Shown here: positions 9,815-18,513 of the stretch, piece by piece
Numbering within the stretch: the stretch's first letter is position 1
Layout: each line of letters opens with the position of its first letter
Source of the DNA: Geodermatophilus sp. DSM 44513
GTDB lineage: Bacteria > Actinomycetota > Actinomycetes > Mycobacteriales > Geodermatophilaceae
Assembly: GCF_032460525.1 (NCBI RefSeq)
Contig: NZ_CP135963.1
Span: forward strand, 3,224,001 to 3,288,000
Direction of reading: 5' to 3'
Length of the DNA: 64,000 nucleotides
The notes under the pieces: model-generated
What the model was told of the DNA's origin: nothing
The model's input: the letters and a program-made list of their open reading frames with translations, nothing else
The model's database searches: none
Translations under genes and position numbers: made by a program

Positions 9815-10815
9815 CAGCCGGAGAGCTGGGCGCGGACGGTCTCGACGGTCTCGTGGAGGTCCAGGTGGGAGGTGAACCCGGCGGCCGCGCGGTGGCCCCC
9901 GCCGCCGAGCGCCGTCGCCACGCGGGCGACGTCGGTGGCACCGCGGGAGCGCAGCGACACCACCCAGCTGCCGTCGTCCTGCCCCTTGAGCACGCAGGCG
10001 ACGTCGGCCTCCCGGGTGGACCGGACGACGTCGACCAGTGCCTCCAGCTGCTCGCCGGGCAGGCCGTGCTCGGTGGCCTCGGCGGTGCTCGACCAGGTCC
10101 AGACCAGCCCGGCGCCGACGTCGGCCTCGAGCACGGCCCGACCGGCCGCGACCGACAGCAGCCCCAGCCAGCCGAACGGCGCGGTGTCGAACAACCGCTG
10201 GCCGATCGCGGCGTGGTCGATGCCGGTGGCCAGCAGCCGGGCGGCGAGCAGGTGGGTGTCGGGGCGGGTGCTGCCGAACCGGAAGGACCCGGTGTCGGCG
10301 GTCAACCCGGCGTACAGGCAGGTGGCCAGCCGCTGGTCGAGGGCGACCCCGAGGGCGTCCAGCAGGTCCGCGACCAGGACGGCCGTGGCCGGTGCGGTGG
10401 GGTCGACGACGCGGACGTCGCCGAAGCCGGGGTTGCTGGCGTGGTGGTCGACGACCACGGAGGTCCCCGCGCCGTCCAGCAGCGCGGCCAGCTCCCCCAG
10501 CCGGCCCGGTGAGGCGGCGTCCAGGCTCACGAACACCTCGGGCGCGGCCGGCACGGCCGCCGACGGGACCAGGTCCTCGGCCCCGGGCAGCCAGGCCAGC
10601 GACGCCGGCAGGGTGAACGGGTCCGGGATGGTGGCGAGCACCCGCGCACCGCGGCGGCGCAGGCCCTCGGCGAGGGCCAGCGTGCTGCCGAGCGCGTCGG
10701 CGTCGGGCTGCACGTGCCCGGAGAGGACGACGGTGGCCCCGGCCGTGGCGGCGGCGTCCAGCACGGCCGCGGCCCGGCCGCCCGGGAGGGTGCCGCCCGG
10801 GAGGGGGACCGTCAC
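9814..10815 (-). CDS. nrnA: Bifunctional oligoribonuclease / pAp phosphatase (DHH family)
   Basis: A 333-residue DHH/DHHA1 phosphoesterase. It degrades short RNA (nanoRNA) and dephosphorylates 3'-phosphoadenosine 5'-phosphate, and related enzymes also cleave cyclic-dinucleotide breakdown products. Motif I is SGHVQPDADALGS near residue 35, and the DHH motif is VVVDHHASNPGFG near residue 125. The DHHA1 substrate motif is GGGGHRAAAGF near the C-terminus. The GTG start overlaps the stop of the small acidic upstream gene by 4 nt. The position after rbfA is the usual one in actinobacteria. Confidence 0.95.
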   Translation of the reverse strand: MTVPLPGGTLPGGRAAAVLDAAATAGATVVLSGHVQPDADALGSTLALAEGLRRRGARVLATIPDPFTLPASLAWLPGAEDLVPSAAVPAAPEVFVSLDAASPGRLGELAALLDGAGTSVVVDHHASNPGFGDVRVVDPTAPATAVLVADLLDALGVALDQRLATCLYAGLTADTGSFRFGSTRPDTHLLAARLLATGIDHAAIGQRLFDTAPFGWLGLLSVAAGRAVLEADVGAGLVWTWSSTAEATEHGLPGEQLEALVDVVRSTREADVACVLKGQDDGSWVVSLRSRGATDVARVATALGGGGHRAAAGFTSHLDLHETVETVRAQLSG

Positions 10816-11054
10816 GCGTCCGGGCCGGGATCGGTGATCGGGGGGGCGTCCTCGTCCTCGGTCACCCGGCCGCCGCCGACCGCGTAGCCCTGCCCGTCGT
10901 CGGGCTCGTCGGCGGCGACGCTGGCGGTCTCGCCGATCTGGCCGCGCCGGCCGCCCCGGGTGGGGTCACCGGCGTCGGGTTCGGGCTGGCCCCCCAGCTC
11001 CGAGCGGCCGTGGCCCTCGTCGGACAGGTACGGGTCGGGGTCGTTCTCGCTCAT
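10812..11054 (-). CDS. Small acidic hypothetical protein
   Basis: An 80-residue, very acidic and Gly/Pro-rich protein (MSENDPDPYLSDEGHGR at the start, DEDAPPITDPGPDA at the end) with no cysteine and no hydrophobic segment. It is probably intrinsically disordered. I recognise no family. It overlaps rbfA upstream and nrnA downstream by 4 nt each (ATGA and GTGA), which argues that it is translated and not a chance frame. Confidence 0.65.
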   Translation of the reverse strand: MSENDPDPYLSDEGHGRSELGGQPEPDAGDPTRGGRRGQIGETASVAADEPDDGQGYAVGGGRVTEDEDAPPITDPGPDA

Positions 11055-11560
11055 CGCGCGCTCCTGCTGGCGGTGGGGGCGTCGGCGCCGTCGTCGGCGG
11101 GAGCGTGGTCCGCCGGGTCGTCGGCGTCCGCGTCGTCGTCCTCGGCCGGGCGGCGGTAGGGGTCGGCGTCGCCGGCGTACTCCGCGCCCGCCCGGATGCG
11201 GGCGAGCTCGGCGTCGGCGTGCCGGGCCCGCTCCAGGGCCTCGTCGAGCTCCCGGGCGGTGTCGGGCACGTGGTCGGCGACGAAGGTCAGCGTGGGCACG
11301 AACTTGATGCCGGTCTGCCGGCCCACCGTGGAGCGCAGCACCCCGGTGGCCGAGGTCAGCGCCTTGGCGGAGTCCTCGACCTGGGTGGCGTCGCCGTAGA
11401 CGGTGTAGAAGACCGTCGCCTCCCGCAGGTCACTGGTGACCCGGGTGTCGGTGACGGTCACCATGCCCAGCCGCGGGTCCTTGACCTGGGTCTCGATCGC
11501 GGCGGAGACGATCTGACGGATGCGCACCGCCAACTTGCGGGCACGAGCCGGGTCGGCCAT
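11051..11560 (-). CDS. rbfA: Ribosome-binding factor A
   Basis: About 169 residues. The N-terminal KH-like domain shows ARKLAVRIRQIVSAAIE, KDPRLGMVTVTDTRVT and LRSTVGRQTGIKFVPTLTF, all RbfA family blocks. RbfA binds the 30S particle and is needed for 16S 5'-end maturation and cold adaptation. The last 50 residues are Asp-rich, a tail common in actinobacterial homologues. The start is placed at ATG 11560 preceded by GGAGGGGG; a longer frame upstream lacks homology. It heads the short-spaced rbfA-truB operon. Confidence 0.95.
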   Translation of the reverse strand: MADPARARKLAVRIRQIVSAAIETQVKDPRLGMVTVTDTRVTSDLREATVFYTVYGDATQVEDSAKALTSATGVLRSTVGRQTGIKFVPTLTFVADHVPDTARELDEALERARHADAELARIRAGAEYAGDADPYRRPAEDDDADADDPADHAPADDGADAPTASRSAR

Positions 11561-11646
11561 CGGTGGACCCCCTCCTCCCCGCCCCTCGCACGTTCGGGGC
11601 GGGACCCGGGAGGGGGCCACCCCCGCACGGCTCGGGGAAGGGGTCG

Positions 11647-11943
11647 TCATCGGTCGGAATCAGAGAACAGCTGGCGGTGCGTCGAGAGCAGCGTCACCTC
11701 CGGCCGCTCGGCCAGCAACCGCTCGCAGGCGTCCAGGACGTCGGTCACCTGGGCGGCGTCCCCGGCCACCGTCGCCACCCCGACCTGCACGCGGCGGTGC
11801 AGGTCCTGGTCACCGACCTCGGCGGCGGCGACGGTGTAGCGGCGCCGCAGCTCGGCGACGATCGGCCGGACGACGGCGCGCTTGCCCTTGAGCGAGTGCA
11901 CGTCGCCCAGCAGCAGGTCAGCGGTCAGCGACCCGGTGAACAC
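11647..11943 (-). CDS. DUF503 (YlxP-like) protein
   Basis: A 98-residue protein. It starts MFTGSLTADLLLGDVHSLKGKR and follows with RRRYTVAAAEVGDQDLHRR, the standard DUF503 pattern. The family lies beside infB/rbfA in many Gram-positive bacteria and is thought to have a role in ribosome assembly or translation, but its function is not established. It is separated from infB by a strong hairpin and from rbfA by about 86 bp. Confidence 0.9.
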   Translation of the reverse strand: MFTGSLTADLLLGDVHSLKGKRAVVRPIVAELRRRYTVAAAEVGDQDLHRRVQVGVATVAGDAAQVTDVLDACERLLAERPEVTLLSTHRQLFSDSDR

Positions 11944-12042
11944 GGTAGAAGGACCCTCCTGCCCCCCAGCGCTCGCAGGCTCGCGCCGGGCCCCTGCAGG
12001 AGGGCCGGAGGCCCTCCTGCAGGGATCTGACGTCGCTCTGCG
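11943..12042 (-). terminator. Hairpin and dispersed repeat after infB
   Basis: A perfect 15-bp stem (CCCTGCAGGAGGGCC at 11992-12006, its complement at 12010-12024) with a 3-nt loop lies directly downstream of the infB stop. Next to it are the modules GAAGGACCCTCCTGCCCCCC and CTCGCAGGCTCGCG of the dispersed intergenic repeat family. It is very likely the terminator that separates infB from the DUF503-rbfA-truB unit. Confidence 0.75.
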
Positions 12043-15042
12043 CTACGCGCGCGGCTTCTCGCGCATCTCGAAGGTCTCGATGACGTCCTCGGTCTTGATG
12101 TCGTTGAACGACCCCAGGCCGATGCCGCACTCGTAGCCCTCGCGGACCTCGGTCACGTCGTCCTTGAAGCGGCGCAGCGACTCGACGGTGAGGTTGTCGG
12201 CGACGACCACCCCGTCGCGCACCAGCCGGGCCTTGGAGTTCCGGGTGATCGTCCCGCTGCGGACGATGGAGCCCGCGACGTTGCCGATGCGCGGCACGCG
12301 GAAGACCTCGCGGACCTCCGCCGAGCCGAGCGCGATCTCCTCGTACTCCGGCTTGAGCATGCCCTTGAGGGCCGCCTCGATCTCCTCGATCGCCTGGTAG
12401 ATGACCGAGTAGTACCGGACGTCGACGCCCTCGCGGTTGGCCAGCTCGGTGGCCTGGCCCTCGGCCCGGACGTTGAAGCCCAGGACGATGACGTCGTCGG
12501 CCAGCGCCAGGTCGATGTCGCTCTTGGTGATGCCGCCGACGCCGCGGTGGATGACCCGCAGCGAGATGTCGTCGCTCACCTCGATCTTCATCAGGGCCTC
12601 CTCGAGCGCCTCCACGGTGCCCGAGTTGTCGCCCTTGATGATCAGGTTGAGCTGGCGGTTCTCCTTGAGGGCGGCGTCGAGGTCCTCGAGGCTGATCCGC
12701 TTGCGCATGGAGGCGTTCTGCGCGTTGCGGATGCGGGCCTGGCGGCGGTCGGCGATCTGCCGGGCCACCCGGTCCTCCTCGACGACCAGGAAGGTGTCGC
12801 CGGCCCGGGGCACCGAGGTGAGACCCACGACCTGCACGGGGCGGGCCGGCAGGGCCTCCTTGAGCTTGTTGCCGTGCTCGTCGAGCAGTGAGCGGACGCG
12901 ACCGTAGGCGTCGCCGGCCACGATCGAGTCGCCCTGGCGCAGCGTGCCGCGCTGGACGAGCACCGTGGCGACCGGGCCGCGGCCCTTGTCCAGCTTGCCC
13001 TCGATGACCACGCCCTGCGGGTCCTGCTCGGTGTTGGCGCGCAGGTCCAGCGAGGCGTCCGCGGTCAGCAGGATCGCCGTCTCCAGCTCGTCGAGGCCCT
13101 GGCGGGCGGTCGCGGAGACGTCGACGAACATCGTGTCGCCGCCGTACTCCTCCGCCACCAGCCCGTACTCGGTGAGCTGCTGGCGGATCTTGGCGGGGTT
13201 GGCCCCCTCCTTGTCGATCTTGTTGACCGCGACCACGATCGGCACCTCGGCGGCCTGGGCGTGGTTGAGCGCCTCGACCGTCTGGGGCATGACGCCGTCG
13301 TCGGCCGCGACGACCAGCACGACGATGTCGGTGACCTTCGCGCCACGGGCACGCATCGCGGTGAACGACTCGTGACCCGGGGTGTCGATGAAGGTGATCG
13401 GACGATCGTCGTCCTCCAGCCGGGTGACGATCTGGTAGGCGCCGATGTGCTGGGTGATGCCGCCGGCCTCGCGCGCCACCACGTTGGTGTTGCGGAGGGC
13501 GTCCAGCAGCTTGGTCTTGCCGTGGTCGACGTGACCCATGACGGTCACCACCGGCGGGCGGGCCGCCCAGTCCTCCTCGTCGCCCTCGTCACCGAAGGTG
13601 AGGTCGAAGGTCTCCAGCAGCTCCCGGTCCTCGTCCTCGGGGCTGACCACCTGGATGTCCCAGTCGATCTCGGCGCCGAGCAGCTGCAGCGTCTCGTCGT
13701 TGACCGACTGCGTCGCGGTGACCATCTCGCCCAGGTGGAACAGGGCGGTGACCAGCGCGGCCGGCTGGGCGCCGATCTTCTCGGCGAGGTCGGTCAGCGA
13801 CGCACCGCGCGGCAGCCGGACGGTCTGCCCGTTGCCCCGCGGCAGGCTGACGCCGCCCATGCTGGGCGCCGCCATGGAGTCGAACTCCTGACGCCGCTGC
13901 TTCTTGCTCTTGCGACCGCGGACCGGACCGCGCCCGCCGGGACGGCCGAAGGCACCCGCGGTGCCCGCACCGGAGCCACCGCGACCCCGGCCGCGGCCAC
14001 CGCCGCCACCGCTGCGGAAGCCACCACCGGCCGGCGCGCCGGCACCGGCACCGCCACCGCCGCCACCGGGGCGGAAGCCACCGCCACCGCCGCCGGGGCC
14101 ACCGCCGGGGCGGCCGCGGCCTGCGCCGCCGGGTCCGCCACCGGGGCGGCCGGGACCGGCCGGGCGCGGCGGCATCATGCCGGGCGAGGGGCGCTGCGGC
14201 ATCATGCCCGGGTTCGGGCGCGGGCCGCCGGGACCGGCCGCCGGGCGGGGACCGCCGGCACCGGGACCCGGGCGCGGACCGCCGGGACCGGCCGCCGGGC
14301 GCGGGCCACCGGCACCGGCGCCCGGGCGCGGACCGCCAGGACCGGCCGGGCCCGGACGGGGACCGGCGGCCGGACCCGGCCGCGGGCCGGCCGGGCCGGG
14401 ACGCGCCACGCCGCCGGCCGGAGCCGGGCGGGGGGCGCTGCTGAAGGGGTTGTTCCCCGGGCGCGGTGCCGGGCGGGGACCCGGCCGCGGGCCGGCGCCG
14501 GGCGTGGCCGGGCGCGGACCCGGGGTGCCGGTGCCGCCGGCGCCGGGGCGGGGGGCACCGGTCGGGCGGGGTGCAGCGGGCGCCGCGGGCGGCTGCTGCG
14601 CCGGCGCAGCGGCCGCGGGCGCCTGGGGCGCCGGGGCGGTCGGCCGCGGTCCGGGGACCGCCGCACCGGGCCGGGGCGCACCCGGGCGCGGACCGGGCGT
14701 CACGCCACCCGGGCCGGCCGGCGACTGCGGCGCGGGGGCCGGCGTGGGGGCGACCGGAGCGGCCGGCGCGGCGGGGGCCGCGGCGGCCGGCGCCTGCGGG
14801 GTGGGTGCGCTCGGACGCGGGCCGGGCCGGGGTGCGGCCACCTGCCCGGCGCCGTTGCCACCGCTGCCGCCGTTGCCGGTGCTGCTGCCGAGGGCCTCCC
14901 GGAGCCGGCGGGCCACGGGGGCCTCGACGGTCGAGGAGGCGGACTTCACGAACTCACCCTGCTCCTTGAGCGTGGCGAGCACGGTCTTGCTGTCGACGCC
15001 GAACTCCTTGGCGAGTTCGTGGACGCGGGCTTTGCCTGGCAC
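12043..15042 (-). CDS. infB: Translation initiation factor IF-2
   Basis: A 999-residue GTPase that places initiator tRNA in the P site and joins the subunits. An N-terminal IF2_N helix-bundle module ([19 protein letters not shown]) is followed by a very long Pro/Gly/Ala/Arg-rich segment, about residues 60-380. The G domain follows, with G1 [14 protein letters not shown] near residue 500, G3 [15 protein letters not shown] and G4 NKID. The C-terminal beta-barrels and the initiator-tRNA-binding domain end the protein ([11 protein letters not shown]). The long disordered segment is typical of high-GC actinobacteria. The upstream genes are ylxR, nusA and rimP. Confidence 0.98.
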   Translation of the reverse strand: MPGKARVHELAKEFGVDSKTVLATLKEQGEFVKSASSTVEAPVARRLREALGSSTGNGGSGGNGAGQVAAPRPGPRPSAPTPQAPAAAAPAAPAAPVAPTPAPAPQSPAGPGGVTPGPRPGAPRPGAAVPGPRPTAPAPQAPAAAAPAQQPPAAPAAPRPTGAPRPGAGGTGTPGPRPATPGAGPRPGPRPAPRPGNNPFSSAPRPAPAGGVARPGPAGPRPGPAAGPRPGPAGPGGPRPGAGAGGPRPAAGPGGPRPGPGAGGPRPAAGPGGPRPNPGMMPQRPSPGMMPPRPAGPGRPGGGPGGAGRGRPGGGPGGGGGGFRPGGGGGGAGAGAPAGGGFRSGGGGGRGRGRGGSGAGTAGAFGRPGGRGPVRGRKSKKQRRQEFDSMAAPSMGGVSLPRGNGQTVRLPRGASLTDLAEKIGAQPAALVTALFHLGEMVTATQSVNDETLQLLGAEIDWDIQVVSPEDEDRELLETFDLTFGDEGDEEDWAARPPVVTVMGHVDHGKTKLLDALRNTNVVAREAGGITQHIGAYQIVTRLEDDDRPITFIDTPGHESFTAMRARGAKVTDIVVLVVAADDGVMPQTVEALNHAQAAEVPIVVAVNKIDKEGANPAKIRQQLTEYGLVAEEYGGDTMFVDVSATARQGLDELETAILLTADASLDLRANTEQDPQGVVIEGKLDKGRGPVATVLVQRGTLRQGDSIVAGDAYGRVRSLLDEHGNKLKEALPARPVQVVGLTSVPRAGDTFLVVEEDRVARQIADRRQARIRNAQNASMRKRISLEDLDAALKENRQLNLIIKGDNSGTVEALEEALMKIEVSDDISLRVIHRGVGGITKSDIDLALADDVIVLGFNVRAEGQATELANREGVDVRYYSVIYQAIEEIEAALKGMLKPEYEEIALGSAEVREVFRVPRIGNVAGSIVRSGTITRNSKARLVRDGVVVADNLTVESLRRFKDDVTEVREGYECGIGLGSFNDIKTEDVIETFEMREKPRA

Positions 15043-15148
15043 GGGTCTCCTCTTGTGAGGCCGGCGGCTTGCCCGCGCGACCTCGTCGTCAGTTCTGCAT
15101 GGTCTGGCGTGTCATCTGTTCGGTCCCAGCGGGGACTTCACGGCTGGC

Positions 15149-15544
15149 TCATCCGACGACGTCCTGCTCTCGACGTGCGGACCCACCCGGTGCGGGTCCG
15201 TCTGTGCTGGTGCGGTTGTCGTTCGTGTGCGGTCGCCCGCCCGGGTCTCCCCCCGCCGGCGCCGCGGACGGCGCGCGCAGGAGGTGGTCCCGGAGCGGAC
15301 CGGCCTCCACCGGCGCACCGCCGCCTCCGGGGAGGCGCAGTGCACGGGGGAAGGCCCGGCGTCGCTCCGCTGCGTGCAGGCACTCCGGGGTGGGGTGCAG
15401 CGAGGCCCCCCGACCGGGGAGCCTCCGTCGCGGGTCGGGGACCAGTGCCCCGTCCCGCGCGACCACGCGCAGCAGGTCGGTGACCGGAGCGCGTTCCCGA
15501 CAGCCCACACAGGTGCGCACCGGGATCGACGTTTCGGCCACCAT
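15149..15544 (-). CDS. YlxR-family (DUF448) RNA-binding protein
   Basis: About 131 residues starting at ATG 15544. The YlxR motif is clear: PVRTCVGCRERAPVTDLLRV and then RRLPGRGASLHPTPECL, with cysteines in the usual places. YlxR lies between nusA and infB in most Gram-positive bacteria. It binds RNA and has been linked to RNase P activity or transcription control in some species. The C-terminal 50 residues are low-complexity. The start is 5 nt from the nusA stop, so it is cotranscribed. Confidence 0.9.
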   Translation of the reverse strand: MVAETSIPVRTCVGCRERAPVTDLLRVVARDGALVPDPRRRLPGRGASLHPTPECLHAAERRRAFPRALRLPGGGGAPVEAGPLRDHLLRAPSAAPAGGDPGGRPHTNDNRTSTDGPAPGGSARREQDVVG

Positions 15545-15549
15545 GGACT

Positions 15550-16695
15550 CTAGCGCGCCGAGGGGCCCCGGTGTTCCGCGCTCCGGCTGCCGGCCACCCG
15601 GCCGGGGCGACCGCGCTCGCCCGGGGCCCCCGGACGCCCGCCGGGGCCGCCCCCGCGCGCGGCCGGCGCACCGGAGCGCAGCGGCGCGCGCCCCACCCCG
15701 GGCGAGGGGGTGGCGTCGTCGGGCTGGGCGTCGCTGCGGATGTCGATCCGGCAGCCGGTCAGCCGGGCGGCCAGGCGGGCGTTCTGGCCCTCCTTGCCGA
15801 TGGCCAGCGACAGCTGGAAGTCCGGGACGACGACCCGCACCGCCCGGGCCTGGGGGTCCACCACCCGCGCGCTGCTCACCCGCGCGGGGCTCAGCGCCGA
15901 GGCGACGAAGGTCGCCGGGTCCTCGGCCCAGTCGACGATGTCGATCTTCTCGCCGTGCAGCTCGCTCATGACGTTGCGCACCCGCTGCCCCATCGGGCCG
16001 ATGCACGCGCCCTTGGCGTTGAGCCCGGGCACCGCGGTGCGGACGGCGATCTTCGAGCGGTGCCCGGCCTCGCGGGCGACCGCGACGATCTCCACGCTGC
16101 CGTCGGCGATCTCGGGGACCTCGAGGGCGAACAGCTTGCGCACCAGGTTGGGGTGGGTGCGGGACACGGTGACCTGCGGGCCGCGCAGCGCCCGGGCGAC
16201 CGACACCACGTAGGCCTTGAGCCGGCTGCCGTGCGGGTAGCTCTCCCCGGGCACCTGCTCGACGGCGGGGAGCACCGCCTCCACCTTGCCGATGTCGACG
16301 AGCACCGTGCCGCTGGCGTTGCGCCGCTGGTCGGCCTGCACGATGCCGCTGACGATGTCGCCCTCCTTGCCCGCGTACTCACCGAAGGTCTGCTCGTGTT
16401 CGGCGTCGCGCAGCCGCTGGACGATGACCTGCTTGGCGGTGCTGGCCGCGATGCGGCCGAAGTCCGACGGGGTGTCGTCCCACTCCCGCAGCACCTCGCC
16501 GTCGGGCCCGAGCTCCTGGGCGAGCACGGCGACCTCGCCGGTCTTGCGGTCGACGTGCACCCGCACGTGCCGGCTGGCGCCGTCGGCGTGCCGGTAGGCG
16601 GTCACCAGCGCCGTCTCGAGGGCCTCGATGACCGTGTCGGCCGGGATGCCCTTCTCGCGCTCGACCGCCTTGAGGGCGGTCACGTCGATGTTCAC
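15550..16695 (-). CDS. nusA: Transcription termination/antitermination factor NusA
   Basis: About 381 residues. The N-terminal RNA-polymerase-binding domain starts [19 protein letters not shown]. An S1 domain ([15 protein letters not shown]) and two KH domains follow ([17 protein letters not shown] and [20 protein letters not shown]). The tail is short and Gly/Arg/Pro-rich and lacks the acidic repeats of E. coli NusA, as usual for actinobacteria. The GTG start at 16695 follows GGAGGAGG and overlaps the rimP stop by 4 nt. Confidence 0.98.
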   Translation of the reverse strand: MNIDVTALKAVEREKGIPADTVIEALETALVTAYRHADGASRHVRVHVDRKTGEVAVLAQELGPDGEVLREWDDTPSDFGRIAASTAKQVIVQRLRDAEHEQTFGEYAGKEGDIVSGIVQADQRRNASGTVLVDIGKVEAVLPAVEQVPGESYPHGSRLKAYVVSVARALRGPQVTVSRTHPNLVRKLFALEVPEIADGSVEIVAVAREAGHRSKIAVRTAVPGLNAKGACIGPMGQRVRNVMSELHGEKIDIVDWAEDPATFVASALSPARVSSARVVDPQARAVRVVVPDFQLSLAIGKEGQNARLAARLTGCRIDIRSDAQPDDATPSPGVGRAPLRSGAPAARGGGPGGRPGAPGERGRPGRVAGSRSAEHRGPSAR

Positions 16696-17285
16696 TGTCC
16701 TCCTCCGTCGTCGTCCGCGGGGTCCGCGCCGGCCCCGTCGGGACTCCCGCCGGCGTCCCCGTCGGGGTCGTGCCGGCCGAACTCCACCTGCACGCGGCCG
16801 CTGCCCAGCTGCGGCCACGGCACCTGGCGCCGGGTGGGCGGCCGCCGGCGGGCCCCCGGCCTGCCCGGGGCCTCGACGGCGAGGGTGACCCCGTCGCCGT
16901 CCACCTCGAGGACCCGCCCGGTCACCTGCTCGGCGGAGCCGGCGGGGCCCACGGCGACGGCGACCAGGCGCCCGGTGTTGCGCCGCCAGTGCCGGGGTTC
17001 GGTGAGCGGGCGGTCCACCCCCGGGCTGGTGACCTCCAGGACGTAGGGGGCGCTGCCGAACTCGCCGTCGAGGTCGTCGAGGGCGGCGGACACCGCGCGG
17101 CTGACCTCGGCGACGTCGTCCAGGGTCACGCCGGTGTCGCGGTCGACCACGACGCGCACGATGCTGCGCCGGCCGGCCGGGGTGACGACCAGCTCCTCGA
17201 GGTCGTACCCGGCGGCCTCGACGAGCGGGGCGACCAGCCCGGCCATCCGGGTGGCGACGGGGTCGGTGCGGGGGGCGGCGGCCAC
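16692..17285 (-). CDS. rimP: Ribosome maturation factor RimP
   Basis: About 197 residues. Family blocks are [16 protein letters not shown], the strand [18 protein letters not shown] and [14 protein letters not shown]. RimP assists 30S assembly. The start is taken as GTG 17285, preceded by GAGGGAG; a longer frame would add about 30 unlikely residues. The tail after the second domain is Asp/Gly-rich. It leads the rimP-nusA-ylxR-infB operon and diverges from the lipoprotein gene. Confidence 0.94.
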   Translation of the reverse strand: MAAAPRTDPVATRMAGLVAPLVEAAGYDLEELVVTPAGRRSIVRVVVDRDTGVTLDDVAEVSRAVSAALDDLDGEFGSAPYVLEVTSPGVDRPLTEPRHWRRNTGRLVAVAVGPAGSAEQVTGRVLEVDGDGVTLAVEAPGRPGARRRPPTRRQVPWPQLGSGRVQVEFGRHDPDGDAGGSPDGAGADPADDDGGGQ

Positions 17286-17503
17286 GGCTCCCTCACTCTC
17301 CTGGCTCGGTGGGTGGCACGCACGCGGCACGGCGGTGCCCCGTGTCGGGCCGGCCACGCGGGCGGCGGACACGCCACCGGCCCGGGCCCGGGCAGAGGGT
17401 CAGGCTACCGCTCCCCGGCCCGGCCCGAGACCGGGCGGTTCGCCGGGACCCGCCCGCCGTGTGCTGCCGGCCCGCCGGCGGGGCGGCTGCGAGGATGGAC
17501 CCG

Positions 17504-18031
17504 ATGGCCCCCTCCCCCGCACCCGTCCCGGTGGGTGCCTCCCGGCGCGCGTTCCTCGCGGCCTCGGCCGGGGTGGCACTGCTGGCCGCCGGCTGCACCG
17601 CCGGTGGCCCGGCGGCTCCCGCGGTGGGCACGGAGGAGGCCGACCGGCTGGCCGACCAGGTGGCCGTGCAGGAGGCGGTGGTCGCCGCCTACGCCGCGGC
17701 GCGGACCGCCGACCCGGCGCTCGCGCTGAGCGACCTGGCCGCGCAGGCGGGCGAGCAGCTGGACCGGCTGCGCGCCGCCGCACCGCCCGCCCCGCCCTCA
17801 CCGGCCGGCCCGTCGTCGCCGGGGTCGCCCGCGGCCGGGTCCGCGGCCGGGTCCGCGGCCGCGCCACCGGCGGCACCGGCCGGGGGCGACGTGCGCGGCT
17901 GGCTGCGCGACCGGCTGGCCACGGCGGCCGCCTCGCACGCGCAGGCCTGCACCGGCCAGTCCGGCGCCCGGGCGGCGCTGCTCGGGTCGGTCGCCGCGGG
18001 GCTGCGCGGACACGAGGCGGCCCTGGCGTGA
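17504..18031 (+). CDS. Probable lipoprotein, Rv2843-like position
   Basis: About 175 residues. The N-terminus has a signal peptide with twin arginines (GASRRAFLAASAGVALLAAG) ending in a lipobox cysteine (LLAAGC), so it is probably exported by Sec or Tat and lipidated. The rest is Ala-rich and helical, with a Pro/Gly/Ser linker near residues 90-120. It sits divergently from rimP, where mycobacteria have the Ala-rich gene Rv2843, and is followed 15 bp later by a DUF4439 gene. The two may form an extracytoplasmic/cytoplasmic pair, but the function is unknown. Confidence 0.75.
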   Translation: MAPSPAPVPVGASRRAFLAASAGVALLAAGCTAGGPAAPAVGTEEADRLADQVAVQEAVVAAYAAARTADPALALSDLAAQAGEQLDRLRAAAPPAPPSPAGPSSPGSPAAGSAAGSAAAPPAAPAGGDVRGWLRDRLATAAASHAQACTGQSGARAALLGSVAAGLRGHEAALA

Positions 18032-18046
18032 GGGAGGAGCGGGCAC

Positions 18047-18508
18047 GTGGCTGACGACGGTCCCCCGGACGAGGCCACCGAGACCACGGCCCTGCGCGAG
18101 GTGCTGGCCGCCGAGCACGCCGCCGTGTGGGGCTACGGGACGGTGGGCGCCGCGCTGCCGGAGGACGGGCGGGGACCGGCCGTGGCCGCCGACACCGCCC
18201 ACCGGGACGTCCGCGACCGGGTCGTGGCCCTGCTGGCCGCCCGCGGCGCGGAGCCCGTGCCGCGGGCGGCGGGCTACGCCCTGCCCTTCCCGGTGCTGTC
18301 GGCCGTGGACGCCGCGACGCTGGCCGTCGTGCTCGAGGAGGGTGTGTCGGCCGCCTGGGTGCGGCTGCTCGACCGGTCCGTGCAGGCGACGGTGCGCGGG
18401 CTGGCCGTCGCGGAGCTGGGCGCCGCGGAGGCGCGCGCCGTCGGGTGGCGCGCCGCCGCCGGCCGGACGCCGCTCACCGACGCCCTGCCGGGCCTGCCGC
18501 CGGCCTGA
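18047..18508 (+). CDS. DUF4439 ferritin-like domain protein
   Basis: A 153-residue, almost entirely helical protein. The start LREVLAAEHAAVWGYGTVGA fits the DUF4439 (ferritin-like superfamily) pattern, where the E-H pair would be a metal-site candidate. The GTG start at 18047 follows GGAGG. It corresponds in position to Rv2844. Whether it binds metal is not known. It converges on the penicillin-binding-protein gene, with only 5 bp between stop codons. Confidence 0.8.
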   Translation: MADDGPPDEATETTALREVLAAEHAAVWGYGTVGAALPEDGRGPAVAADTAHRDVRDRVVALLAARGAEPVPRAAGYALPFPVLSAVDAATLAVVLEEGVSAAWVRLLDRSVQATVRGLAVAELGAAEARAVGWRAAAGRTPLTDALPGLPPA

Positions 18509-18513
18509 CCGGG